Shown: positions 5,808-12,169 of the stretch, piece by piece
How positions within the stretch are numbered: position 1 is the stretch's first letter
How the letters are laid out: each line of letters begins with the position of its first letter
Assembly (NCBI GenBank): GCA_023417065.1
Contig: JAEZGH010000111.1
Span: 1 to 12,169, forward strand
Source of the DNA: Bacteroidota bacterium
GTDB taxonomy: Bacteria > Bacteroidota > Bacteroidia > Cytophagales > Cyclobacteriaceae
Direction of reading: 5' to 3'
Length of the DNA stretch: 12,169 bases
The notes under the pieces: model-generated
Database searches by the model: none
The model's input: only the letters and a program-made list of their open reading frames with translations
Told to the model about the DNA's origin: nothing
Position numbers and translations under genes: made by a program

Positions 5808-6459
5808 TAACAGCGTGGGTCAGGTAACAGTCAATATTTACACTGACCCACTTTGCTGCTGGAGTTACGCATTTGAAAAGGAGTGGCGCACGCTCCTCGC
5901 CAACTACGGCGACTCGATCGATTATCACTATATCATGTGTGGAATGATCCCTACGTGGGCGACTTATAACGATCCGATGAATTCGGTGTCGAAGCCGCTT
6001 CAGATGGGGCCTGTGTGGATGCATGCGAGCCAGGTTACGCATACGAAGATGGCGTACCAGGTGTGGCATGAGGATCCGCCGTCGTCGTCGTATCCTGCGT
6101 GTATTGCTGTGAAGACTGCGGCGCTGCAATCCAGTGAAGCTGGTGAACAATACCTGCTGAAGGTGCGGTCTGCCATTATGAACGATGGGCGGAATATCGC
6201 AAAGACGCAAGTGTTGTTTGATGTAGCCCAGCAGTTGGGTGATACCGTCCTGGACTTTGAGCAATTCAAACGCGATTGGGCGCAGGGACGGGGTAAGGAA
6301 TCCTTCCGTGCGGATCTCCAGAAGGCAAGCTATCACAAGATTGGTCGATATCCGACGTTGACTTTTCAGCGTCCGGATGGAAAGGGGATAATTATCACGG
6401 GGTATAGGCCTTATGAGGTGCTTGAGCAGGCGTATAGGCAGGTCGGAGAGAAGAGCTGA
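5707..6459 (+). CDS. DsbA-family thioredoxin-fold protein with CCWS active site
   Basis: This 250-residue protein belongs to the DsbA/FrnE-like thioredoxin superfamily. Residues 39-49 (the beta strand VTVNIYTDPL) lead into the active site C50-C51-W52-S53, where a classical member has CxxC. The helical insert spans about 80-200, and the cis-proline loop is IGRYPTLTF (P216). No signal peptide is seen, so it probably works in the cytoplasm next to the catalase. Loss of the second cysteine argues against dithiol oxidase activity; a monothiol, adaptor or binding role is more likely. The first ATG overlaps the catalase gene by 101 bases and adds a Pro/Gln/Glu-rich 36-residue leader. ATG 5728 and GTG 5815 (7 bases after the catalase stop, right before the fold) are alternative starts. 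Confidence 0.8.
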   Translation: MKEHEHQMRPAPEQAEAPLEVRRKQKPLPGNPDSNSVGQVTVNIYTDPLCCWSYAFEKEWRTLLANYGDSIDYHYIMCGMIPTWATYNDPMNSVSKPLQMGPVWMHASQVTHTKMAYQVWHEDPPSSSYPACIAVKTAALQSSEAGEQYLLKVRSAIMNDGRNIAKTQVLFDVAQQLGDTVLDFEQFKRDWAQGRGKESFRADLQKASYHKIGRYPTLTFQRPDGKGIIITGYRPYEVLEQAYRQVGEKS

Positions 6460-6631
6460 TAGGAGGGTGGTCTTGTTGCGGCTACCGGTTCAATGTTCCA
6501 TTCCATTTCAATCAATCAGAAATCAGAGATCATGTAATATTTCATTAGAAGTTAGCAGTTAACAAGATGGGCTGAATTCCTATTTTCGCCAAACTGACTC
6601 GTTGTCAAACGGTATCGTTATGCGCAATTTA

Positions 6632-6662
6632 TTGATAACATAAATCCACAACGGCACATTTG
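6632..6662 (+). promoter_or_regulatory. Possible Bacteroidetes-type promoter of the LRR gene
   Basis: CACATTTG at 6655-6662 matches the Bacteroidetes -7 consensus TAnnTTTG except for the first base. A TTG at 6632-6634 lies 20 bases before it, near the normal spacing for the -33 element. It would give a leader of about 30 bases before ATG 6698. Short degenerate motifs like this arise easily by chance. Confidence 0.3.
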
Positions 6663-6697
6663 ATCAGCGGCGACCGGAATATCTGAATGTCAACATA

Positions 6698-7747
6698 ATG
6701 AATAAGTTTCTGCTGCTTTTTGCCGTTGTACTGTCTCCGTTTATGGGCTATTCGCAGAAGGAAAGCAAGGTCTACAAATCGATTGAGGAAGGGCTGGCCA
6801 ATCCTGAACAGGTATACGAACTGCGACTCACTGGCGTTGGAGCTGATAAGGTGACGGAAGATATTTCAAAGTTTGTCAACCTCCGGATTCTGGATTTGTC
6901 GTCCAATGGGCTGACGGAACTTCCGCGTGGACTTGAGAAATTGAAGTCACTCGAAATGCTGAATGTTTCATTTAACCGTCTCACTAAATTTCCAGATTTC
7001 GTGTGTAAGCTGCCCAAACTCACCCGCCTTGATCTGGACGATAACAAGATAGAAGTTATACCGGATTGCATCGGCAACATGCGCCATCTCACGATCTTAA
7101 GTATCTCAAAAAACAAGCTTGTGGCGCTGCCCGATACCATTACCAACCTTGTTCAACTGGAAGTGTTCAGCTGTGATGGAAACGAAATAGAGGAATTACC
7201 GGAGGCGATAGGCAACCTTTCGCGCCTGATTGACCTGCATCTGAATAATAACAAATTCAGCAGTCTGCCTGCATCGTTTAGTAAGTTGCAAAGCGTGGGA
7301 AGTATACAACTCAACAGTAATCGATTCACTTCATTCCCGGAAGTTCTGTGTCAGCTGTCAAGGAGTCACACGCTTAACCTGAATGACAATCCTATCACCA
7401 GTGTACCTGAATGTATTTCATCTATGAAGCGTCTTCAGGTGCTCCGTCTCACACGTTGTGATCTCGCGTCGTTGCCGGAGTCTATCGGAGAGCTTCCACT
7501 ATTAGCACAGCTGGTGTTGGCCGAAAACAAGCTTGCCACGTTACCGGCCTCGTGCAGAAACCTCCAGGAATTGCTATCGCTGGACATCACAAAAAATGAA
7601 TTCACCACACTGCCGGAGTGGCTGCCCGAGCTTGGCAAGCTGAGGTTTCTGTTGCTGGAGGGCAATCACTTCGAGGAGGATGAGCTGCAGGCGTTTTTCC
7701 ATGCGCAGCCCAATGTTGTAAGGGGTGACAATGCGAAGTTTCGTTGA
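6698..7747 (+). CDS. Secreted leucine-rich-repeat protein
   Basis: The 349-residue product has a cleavable signal peptide (residues 1-19, cleavage likely GYS-QKES), with no lipobox and no C-terminal sorting domain. After a degenerate first unit, residues 59-334 form twelve leucine-rich repeats of exactly 23 residues, consensus LxxLxxLxLxxNxLxxLPxxIgx, beginning at 59, 82, 105 and so on to 312. The last unit (LGKLRFLLLEGNHFEEDE) is a capping repeat. In the eighth unit the leucine before the strand is Ser (LSRSHTL), and in the ninth the ladder Asn is Cys (LTRCDL). Such solenoids bind proteins or peptides; no catalytic domain is attached. It probably acts in the periplasm or outside the cell. 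The next gene begins 15 bases downstream, so the two are likely one transcript. Confidence 0.9.
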   Translation: MNKFLLLFAVVLSPFMGYSQKESKVYKSIEEGLANPEQVYELRLTGVGADKVTEDISKFVNLRILDLSSNGLTELPRGLEKLKSLEMLNVSFNRLTKFPDFVCKLPKLTRLDLDDNKIEVIPDCIGNMRHLTILSISKNKLVALPDTITNLVQLEVFSCDGNEIEELPEAIGNLSRLIDLHLNNNKFSSLPASFSKLQSVGSIQLNSNRFTSFPEVLCQLSRSHTLNLNDNPITSVPECISSMKRLQVLRLTRCDLASLPESIGELPLLAQLVLAENKLATLPASCRNLQELLSLDITKNEFTTLPEWLPELGKLRFLLLEGNHFEEDELQAFFHAQPNVVRGDNAKFR

Positions 7748-7762
7748 CGGAGCGCCCCTCCG

Positions 7763-8305
7763 ATGCGAAAAGTTGTCTGCATTACTGTTGGATGTAAGAC
7801 CCGACACATGCATATTCGTCACACCATGCTTAATAAAACAGGCGAGAAAAAGCTAGTCGTTAAATCCAGGTATTTCCGGGTATCTAACGAAGGTATTCAG
7901 CTGGTGAAAAGTGGCATGCCTTCTTCGGTGATCGGATACGATTCGATCGGGAAAGTCGTTGTCAAGTGGGGCATCGAGGTTGAGAACTGGTTCCTTGTGC
8001 TGGTGATGGGTATTTTAATCTTTTGCCTGGGGTGTTACTTGTCATCCGGCATTTTGATGTGGGTAATTAGTGGTGGGTACGCGGGTTCCTACAAAGGGGT
8101 GTTCACGCTTTTGATACCATTCTGCGGCTTGTATTTCGTGTACTCAGCGTTAAAGGCAGGACCTGTGATGGTTGTATTGTATGGTGAAGGGAAGTCGGTG
8201 AGGTTACCTGTTAAAGAGGTAATGGATCGAATGGAGTTCGATAAGATGATCGAGATGCTTCGGGGGGCGTTAGGTAATAGGCTGCAGGTGTTGCTTAATA
8301 AATGA
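7763..8305 (+). CDS. Two-helix membrane protein of unknown function
   Basis: The 180-residue product matches no family I can name with confidence. Residues 30-70 are beta-rich (VKSRYFRVSNEGIQLV, then VIGYDSIGKVVVKW). Two hydrophobic segments, about 76-101 and 112-131, are membrane helices. The tail (135-175) has strands MVVLYGEGKSVRLPV and an amphipathic helix. A membrane hairpin set inside a small beta domain resembles bacterial PH-like membrane proteins, but this is only inference. Start 7763 gives an odd N-terminus (CITVGCKTRHMHIRH); ATG 7826, in frame, starts MLNKTGEKKLVVKS and is equally likely, giving 159 residues. It follows the LRR gene by 15 bases. Confidence 0.65.
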   Translation: MRKVVCITVGCKTRHMHIRHTMLNKTGEKKLVVKSRYFRVSNEGIQLVKSGMPSSVIGYDSIGKVVVKWGIEVENWFLVLVMGILIFCLGCYLSSGILMWVISGGYAGSYKGVFTLLIPFCGLYFVYSALKAGPVMVVLYGEGKSVRLPVKEVMDRMEFDKMIEMLRGALGNRLQVLLNK

Positions 8306-8786
8306 GCATAAGAACGATGCTTATATGCGCGGGCGAATATTGCACACACGACGGCCCGAATCGTTGGGTATGCCGGACATTGGACCAGTTTTAGTGAGAG
8401 TAAGAAGAAGGGTGCTGCTGCCAGTGCCCGGTTAGCCGTTACCGGTAATTGATAGCTTTCCTCCAAATTTAGCAGGAAATGTTTTCAATCAGATCAGAAC
8501 CCTTAAAATCCCAAAATCAGCACGTTATATAGACATGGGTTATGAAGAACTCAAAAGGGATATTTATGCAAGTCGGAAAAAAACGAATTTGGTGAAATGA
8601 GGCAATAAACGATGCAGTTGTCTTCAAGTTGGTTTAAAGTGAACCAGCGAAACCAAATGTTGCAGGGACAGTATCTGATGTGTGCCAGAAAGGATAATCG
8701 GGAAAACGACGTTGCTGCTTCAAATGCAATACTTGTGAGGTAACAAAGCAATGAAACTATTTTAGCTTAATTCCAAACGTTATAAA
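8306..8786. other. Intergenic region with two tiny open frames
   Basis: No gene of known type is seen in these 481 bases. Two small plus-strand frames sit one after the other: 8535-8600 (21 residues, MGYEELKRDIYASRKKTNLV...) and 8612-8743 (43 residues, MQLSSSWFKVNQRN...). Neither has a recognisable motif or ribosome site. An imperfect stem (ATAAG/CTTAT) lies just after the membrane-protein stop but lacks a T tract. TATTTTAG at 8758-8765, one base off TAnnTTTG, lies 22 bases after a TTG at 8733 and could be the promoter of the lipoprotein gene. Confidence 0.5.
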
Positions 8787-10046
8787 ATGAATAAGATCAA
8801 TCTTCTTCTGGCTGTTTTACTGCTTGGTATAACCTCCTGCAAAGATGAGACGGAGGAAAAGAGAAAGGCACCGTTTCATATTACGTATGGTCTTCCTGAA
8901 GATCTGACGCGGGCCGGGGGAATCGTCGAGTTTGATGATATCACGATCCTGGTTATTCAGAACGGCGAGGGTGCAGTAAATATTGTTGGCGTTGACGGCT
9001 TCGGGAACGATAAGTGGAGTAAGGAAATTTCCTGTCCCTCTGAAAACGGCCTGATTGCGCTGGCTGCGTCAAAGCTTGATGAGGGGCGTTTTTTGTTGTC
9101 AGGAAACCTTGCAACGGACCGTCCTGTATTGATCGAAATGTCGAAGGATGGTACAGTTGAAAAATCGCATAAACTCTCGACTGAATATCCGCTGGATCTA
9201 ACACACTGTACCGTTAACGCTGATGGCACGCGGTTGTACTCGGGACGAGCGTGGAATGGCATGTCGTTCGAGGGGTTTGCGGTCCGGGCAAACGCGGAAG
9301 GAAATATCTCGTGGTCGCGGCGTTTTCCTGACTATCCGCATATCGCGGCCGCCGGTCAGACGGGGCAGTATACGTTCGCCCTTCCGCAATTTCAGCAGGC
9401 TCCAAACCGACAGCCTATCCTGAAATTAGATCAGAACGGTAATCTTACTCAAGCCACCGAAGCATTCAAAGATGGTGACTTCATGACTTCTGCCGGGTTG
9501 ATACTACGCGATAACCTTTACGTTATCCTCACTGAGTGGAACAGCGCTTCGTTTTACCTGCTTAAGATTAACCCATCAGGTGAGACCGTTTCTTCATTGC
9601 AGTTCCCGAGCGCTGAATATCCGGCTCTCACTACCGATGGTTCATCGTTGTTCCTCACGGTGACAGTAGGATCAGCCTTGACAGTATTGGAGTTAGACGG
9701 TGATTTAATGACCAGGAACCAAAAAACGATGGCTAACCTTGTCGGAGGCAATGCCTTTGCGGTAACGGGAATTACCTCGGTTTCGCAACAGGCGATTTCT
9801 TCCATCGTGCTTCCTTCTGATACCGATCCGACTTATGGCATGAAGGGAGTCAATCTTATCAGAATCTTCCGCAGTGACTGGCAAACCAGGTGTCAGGTAA
9901 CTGAATATGGAGCTGCCTCCATCTCACCGAGTTTCCTGACTGAAAGTCTGGATGGGGTGACTATGGAGTCAATTGAGATTGAAAAAGCGTCTGTTGAAAT
10001 TGAAGTTCGCAATCTTCAGATCAGGAGCCAGAGTGTGTGTGATTAA
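8787..10046 (+). CDS. Lipoprotein of unknown function, probably beta-propeller-like
   Basis: The 419-residue product starts with a lipoprotein signal (hydrophobic run LLLAVLLLGI, lipobox ITSC, C18), then a charged linker KDETEEKRK typical of exported Bacteroidetes lipoproteins. The remainder is a chain of beta-strand-like stretches with recurring turn motifs: VDGFGNDKWSKEI (69-81), MSKDGTVEKSHKL (119-131), RANAEGNISWSRRF (168-181), LDQNGNLTQATEAF (214-227) and INPSGETVSSLQF (261-273). This pattern of x-x-D-G-x-hydrophobic turns every 40-50 residues fits WD40/PQQ-like propellers. No catalytic residues are recognised. It is monocistronic, opposite and convergent to the transglutaminase operon, with 101 bases between stop codons and no clear terminator between them. 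Function is unknown. Confidence 0.8.
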   Translation: MNKINLLLAVLLLGITSCKDETEEKRKAPFHITYGLPEDLTRAGGIVEFDDITILVIQNGEGAVNIVGVDGFGNDKWSKEISCPSENGLIALAASKLDEGRFLLSGNLATDRPVLIEMSKDGTVEKSHKLSTEYPLDLTHCTVNADGTRLYSGRAWNGMSFEGFAVRANAEGNISWSRRFPDYPHIAAAGQTGQYTFALPQFQQAPNRQPILKLDQNGNLTQATEAFKDGDFMTSAGLILRDNLYVILTEWNSASFYLLKINPSGETVSSLQFPSAEYPALTTDGSSLFLTVTVGSALTVLELDGDLMTRNQKTMANLVGGNAFAVTGITSVSQQAISSIVLPSDTDPTYGMKGVNLIRIFRSDWQTRCQVTEYGAASISPSFLTESLDGVTMESIEIEKASVEIEVRNLQIRSQSVCD

Positions 10047-10147
10047 ATTGATGGCGATTAATCAGGTGTTGTTGCCTGTCTCCGGTAAATTGAAACTGCC
10101 CACCTTGCAGATGCGCGACATCAATAGAGAAATGTATTAATCAGAAA

Positions 10148-10825
10148 TCAGAAACTACACAGCCTTGACCCTCTTTCGTGGCAGTGCTCCGAAAGGAAGA
10201 ACTCCGCATCTGCAAGAAAGTACCGATCATCGTAGCGGTGTACGAAGGTGTTGGTTTGTACACAAAAGTAGCCACTTGACCAGGTAGGATCGCAATAGTA
10301 GGGTTTGCCGTTGAGGTATATTTTGTTCCACGAGTGATTGACAGGGCGGCCTTCGCAGGAGGTGACACCACCGGGCCGGGCGTGGCCGTAGATGATTTCA
10401 CATTGCAGTCCTGCGTGGTATGCGAGTTCACGTATGAGGTAGGCGTAGCCGGTGCATACGGTACGCCTGTCCTTTAACAGCGTGGCAAAAACGTCGCGGT
10501 TAAATTGTTCATTCCATTTCTTCAGCTGATCACCGGAAAGTTTCAACCGTTTGCGTCGGTTTTGTTCAACGAGGCGGTAGTCCACTTCGATGTTACTGCA
10601 CACCCATTTATATATTGCGCGGAACTTTTCAGGTTCTGTTCTCAGTGCCCCCGTCAACTTATCGGCAAGTCCTTTGATGTCATACAATGAATGGGAAGCA
10701 TAACGTTCTGCAATGCTATCCGCCTTCGCGAAATTTGTCTTTGCGAAAGAAGTTTTTTGCGCATCAACGATGAACGAATAGAAGACGCAAAAGAGCGAAA
10801 GCACTGCAGAACGATACGGCGTCAT
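10148..10825 (-). CDS. Secreted transglutaminase-like protein
   Basis: The 225-residue product has a signal peptide (residues 1-22, cleavage likely VDA-QKTS) and a transglutaminase-like core of the papain fold. The catalytic triad is complete: C124 (RTVCTGYAYL), H164 (VNHSWNKIYL) and D179 (YYCDPTWSSG). The preceding EKFRAIYKWVCSNIEVDY (66-83) is the usual lead-in helix of this family. Bacterial members are mostly proteases or peptidases rather than cross-linkers, so the substrate is open; the protein should act in the periplasm or outside. The chain is short for the class and ends soon after the core. Its start is 6 bases after the stop of the upstream regulatory-domain gene, so they form an operon. 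Confidence 0.88.
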   Translation of the reverse strand: MTPYRSAVLSLFCVFYSFIVDAQKTSFAKTNFAKADSIAERYASHSLYDIKGLADKLTGALRTEPEKFRAIYKWVCSNIEVDYRLVEQNRRKRLKLSGDQLKKWNEQFNRDVFATLLKDRRTVCTGYAYLIRELAYHAGLQCEIIYGHARPGGVTSCEGRPVNHSWNKIYLNGKPYYCDPTWSSGYFCVQTNTFVHRYDDRYFLADAEFFLSEHCHERGSRLCSF

Positions 10826-10831
10826 GGTGAC

Positions 10832-11269
10832 TTACTTTTTCGTGTTTCGGAACACGCGTGCAATGAAGGAAGCTTTGGACTGTTCACCAATCACAAGCGG
10901 TTCTTCTACCATTTGAATGGGATCGGGATACATGACGATCCGGAGGGGATTGACCTCATTCTTAACGTTCCATTCAATAGTTTCACGTCCGACAAAAGAA
11001 AAGACAAGTACGTCTCCGGTGTGGAGTCCCCCGACCGAGAAGACGCCTTCTGCATCGGTGTACGTGCCTTTTCCTGCGGAGCCTTTCACGTACACGTTGA
11101 CACCAGGTGCAGGTTGATCGTCTTCCGAGAAGACTACAGTACCTGTTAGGGTAATGTCCGACTGGTCTTGCGCCGTGACCTGGTGGAAGGACAATACGGT
11201 GAAGATGATGATCGTAATGGCCATAGGCACATCAGCGCGCGTGGCGCGGGATGAGATGTAGGTGTTCAT
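10832..11269 (-). CDS. Secreted single-domain carboxypeptidase-regulatory-like protein
   Basis: The 145-residue product has a signal peptide with a long n-region (hydrophobic AITIIIFTVLSF, cleavage likely VTA-QDQS). It is followed by one CarboxypepD_reg-like beta-sandwich at about residues 39-112: LTGTVVFSEDDQPAPGVNVY, then TYTDAEGVFSV, then VLVFSFVGRET. This is the domain found at the N-terminus of SusC-type TonB receptors, but here no plug or barrel follows; the chain ends after a further 30 residues with a basic tail. Start 11269 (MNTYISSRA) was chosen because it puts the signal near the N-terminus; the frame is open back to 11431, and ATG 11224 is an alternative. The transglutaminase gene follows after 6 bases, suggesting a joint envelope role. 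Confidence 0.75.
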   Translation of the reverse strand: MNTYISSRATRADVPMAITIIIFTVLSFHQVTAQDQSDITLTGTVVFSEDDQPAPGVNVYVKGSAGKGTYTDAEGVFSVGGLHTGDVLVFSFVGRETIEWNVKNEVNPLRIVMYPDPIQMVEEPLVIGEQSKASFIARVFRNTKK

Positions 11270-12096
11270 AGGTTTATATTTTTTGGATAGATGCGGGGAG
11301 GGCTGGGATTCCATAAACGGGGTGAATTTTTTTTGCTGTGTGTGGGATCTTGTTGTCAGTGGCCGGTTTGGCAGCTGCGGGCGTCGAATAGCTTTAAAAA
11401 GGCGTGTTTGGTTTATTCCGGTTAGTAACATGAGATAAAGACGTCTCGGAGGACGTCCTCGAGCCTTCTAACGATCAGGGGCCATGAAGCGCGAACCTTG
11501 ACTCTCCTCTTGATTCTTGGAACTTGATTTTTGAACCTCCTGCCTAACGCATTGATCGTCAGGGTAGATGTGTTATTTGTACACATTGCGGAGTCTCTGC
11601 AGGCCTTTTCCGCGGGCAGCGTGCGTTTTTCGATACCTGGATGACAGACAAAATTTACCTGAGGAGCAATTGGATGCCCGGTTGCACTTTTTGGCAAAAC
11701 TATTACTTCGGGTGAAAACAAATTCGGCGAGGTTCTTCAAGGATCGGAGGGATTAACTATTTCTTCGGTAGGCGCTTAACAGGCACACGTCGAAGGGTTG
11801 AATGCTCCACCTCAAGCACATCTTTTTTTATCGGTTAACTGATTGGTCCTGAGATGGGGATAGTGCAATCCGTTGAACTTAAATAATAAGTAGCGGGCAT
11901 TCGATCGCGCTATTATCCCATATGACAAACAGCTTGTATCGGTTCACGGAGAGTGAAGGACCGATCCAGAGCGGGGGCGCGATGCGATGCTGAAGGAATT
12001 CAAATCTTACATTAATGGACGGAAGCTGTTCTTCCAACTTTCCCATCCGATTTAAGAAATCATCTTCGCTGACTTATAAACTTATCCAAATTTTTT
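11270..12096. other. Long region without a convincing gene
   Basis: These 827 bases hold the leader of the minus-strand operon and the promoter zone of the final lipoprotein gene. A frame at 11422-11721 on the minus strand has no family features. GAGGACGTCCTC at 11449-11460 is a perfect 12-bp palindrome. On the minus strand, 12046-11879 encodes 55 residues (MGKLEEQLPSINVRFEFL...), and 11834-11757, in another frame, encodes a 25-residue stretch IKKDVLEVEHSTLRR. Both read like protein but could be chance or remains of a decayed gene. No tRNA or clear terminator was recognised. Confidence 0.4.
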
Positions 12097-12169
12097 ATGA
12101 TGAAGACAAAATTCAGAATGCTCTTTGGGGCAATGATGGTTGCGGTGTCCATTGGGTTTACTGCCTGCG
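12097..12169 (+). CDS. N-terminus of a lipoprotein, cut by the window end
   Basis: Only 24 residues are present: MMKTKFRML, a hydrophobic run GAMMVAVSIG, then FTAC, whose C24 looks like a lipobox cysteine. ATG codons at 12097 and 12100 are adjacent and in frame; either may be used. The leader is A/T-rich (TCCAAATTTTTT), with no Shine-Dalgarno sequence. The mature protein is outside the window, so the function cannot be judged. Confidence 0.6.
   Translation, partial: MMKTKFRMLFGAMMVAVSIGFTAC

Noticed and set aside
5659..6336. Long minus-strand open frame of 225 residues opposite the DsbA-like gene
   Set aside because: It is Arg/His-rich, typical of the antisense of a real gene, and lies against a clear thioredoxin-fold protein on the plus strand.
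10041..10063. Terminator between the convergent lipoprotein and transglutaminase genes
   Set aside because: The stem GATTAA/TTAATC is only 6 bp of mostly A/T and no T tract follows on either strand.
11449..11460. Perfect 12-bp palindrome as an operator
   Set aside because: It is isolated, 180 bases upstream of the chosen operon start, with no second copy or promoter element beside it; chance is likely.
11422..11721. Minus-strand open frame of 99 residues upstream of the regulatory-domain gene
   Set aside because: The composition is rich in basic residues and irregular, there is no signal, domain or ribosome site, and the opposite strand also has an open frame of similar length.

Overview
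The window looks like chromosomal DNA from a Bacteroidetes (Bacteroidota) bacterium, probably an environmental Cytophagales or Chitinophagales type. Signs are Bacteroidetes-style lipoprotein signal peptides, signal-peptide ends of the form Ala/Ser-Gln, a SusC-type carboxypeptidase-regulatory domain, A/T-rich leaders without Shine-Dalgarno sequences, and short palindromic intergenic repeats. Genus cannot be fixed from the sequence alone.

Layout. Positions 1-2629 are an apparently complete IS21-family insertion sequence in reverse orientation. It carries istA (DDE transposase) and istB (AAA+ helper), with multiple terminal binding repeats: two at the istB end and six at the istA end. Positions 2630 to about 3428 are non-coding and full of repeats and hairpins, including a strong terminator that faces left with no gene feeding it. 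At 3429-4433 lies an orphan xylose-type (XylF-like) sugar-binding lipoprotein, followed by a strong terminator. A manganese catalase (4767-5807) and a DsbA-fold protein with a degenerate CCWS active site (5707-6459) form a pair that overlaps by 101 bases if the first ATG of the second gene is used. Next come a secreted leucine-rich-repeat protein (6698-7747) and, 15 bases on, a two-helix membrane protein of unknown function (7763-8305). After a 481-base gap is a 419-residue lipoprotein, probably beta-rich (8787-10046). Convergent to it on the minus strand is a two-gene operon: a short secreted carboxypeptidase-regulatory-domain protein (start 11269) and a secreted transglutaminase-like protein (10148-10825). 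The last 830 bases have no convincing complete gene until the N-terminus of another lipoprotein, cut by the window end.

How the genes fit together. Most products carry export signals and should act in the periplasm or at the outer membrane. The catalase pair is the clearest functional unit, pointing to peroxide or thiol stress. The transglutaminase/regulatory-domain pair is a plausible envelope module. I see no recognised anti-phage, biosynthetic or conjugative system. The most unusual signals are the catalase/DsbA overlap, the lost second cysteine in the DsbA-like protein, the orphan sugar-binding lipoprotein, the asymmetric IS21 ends, and the orphan terminator in the repeat cluster.
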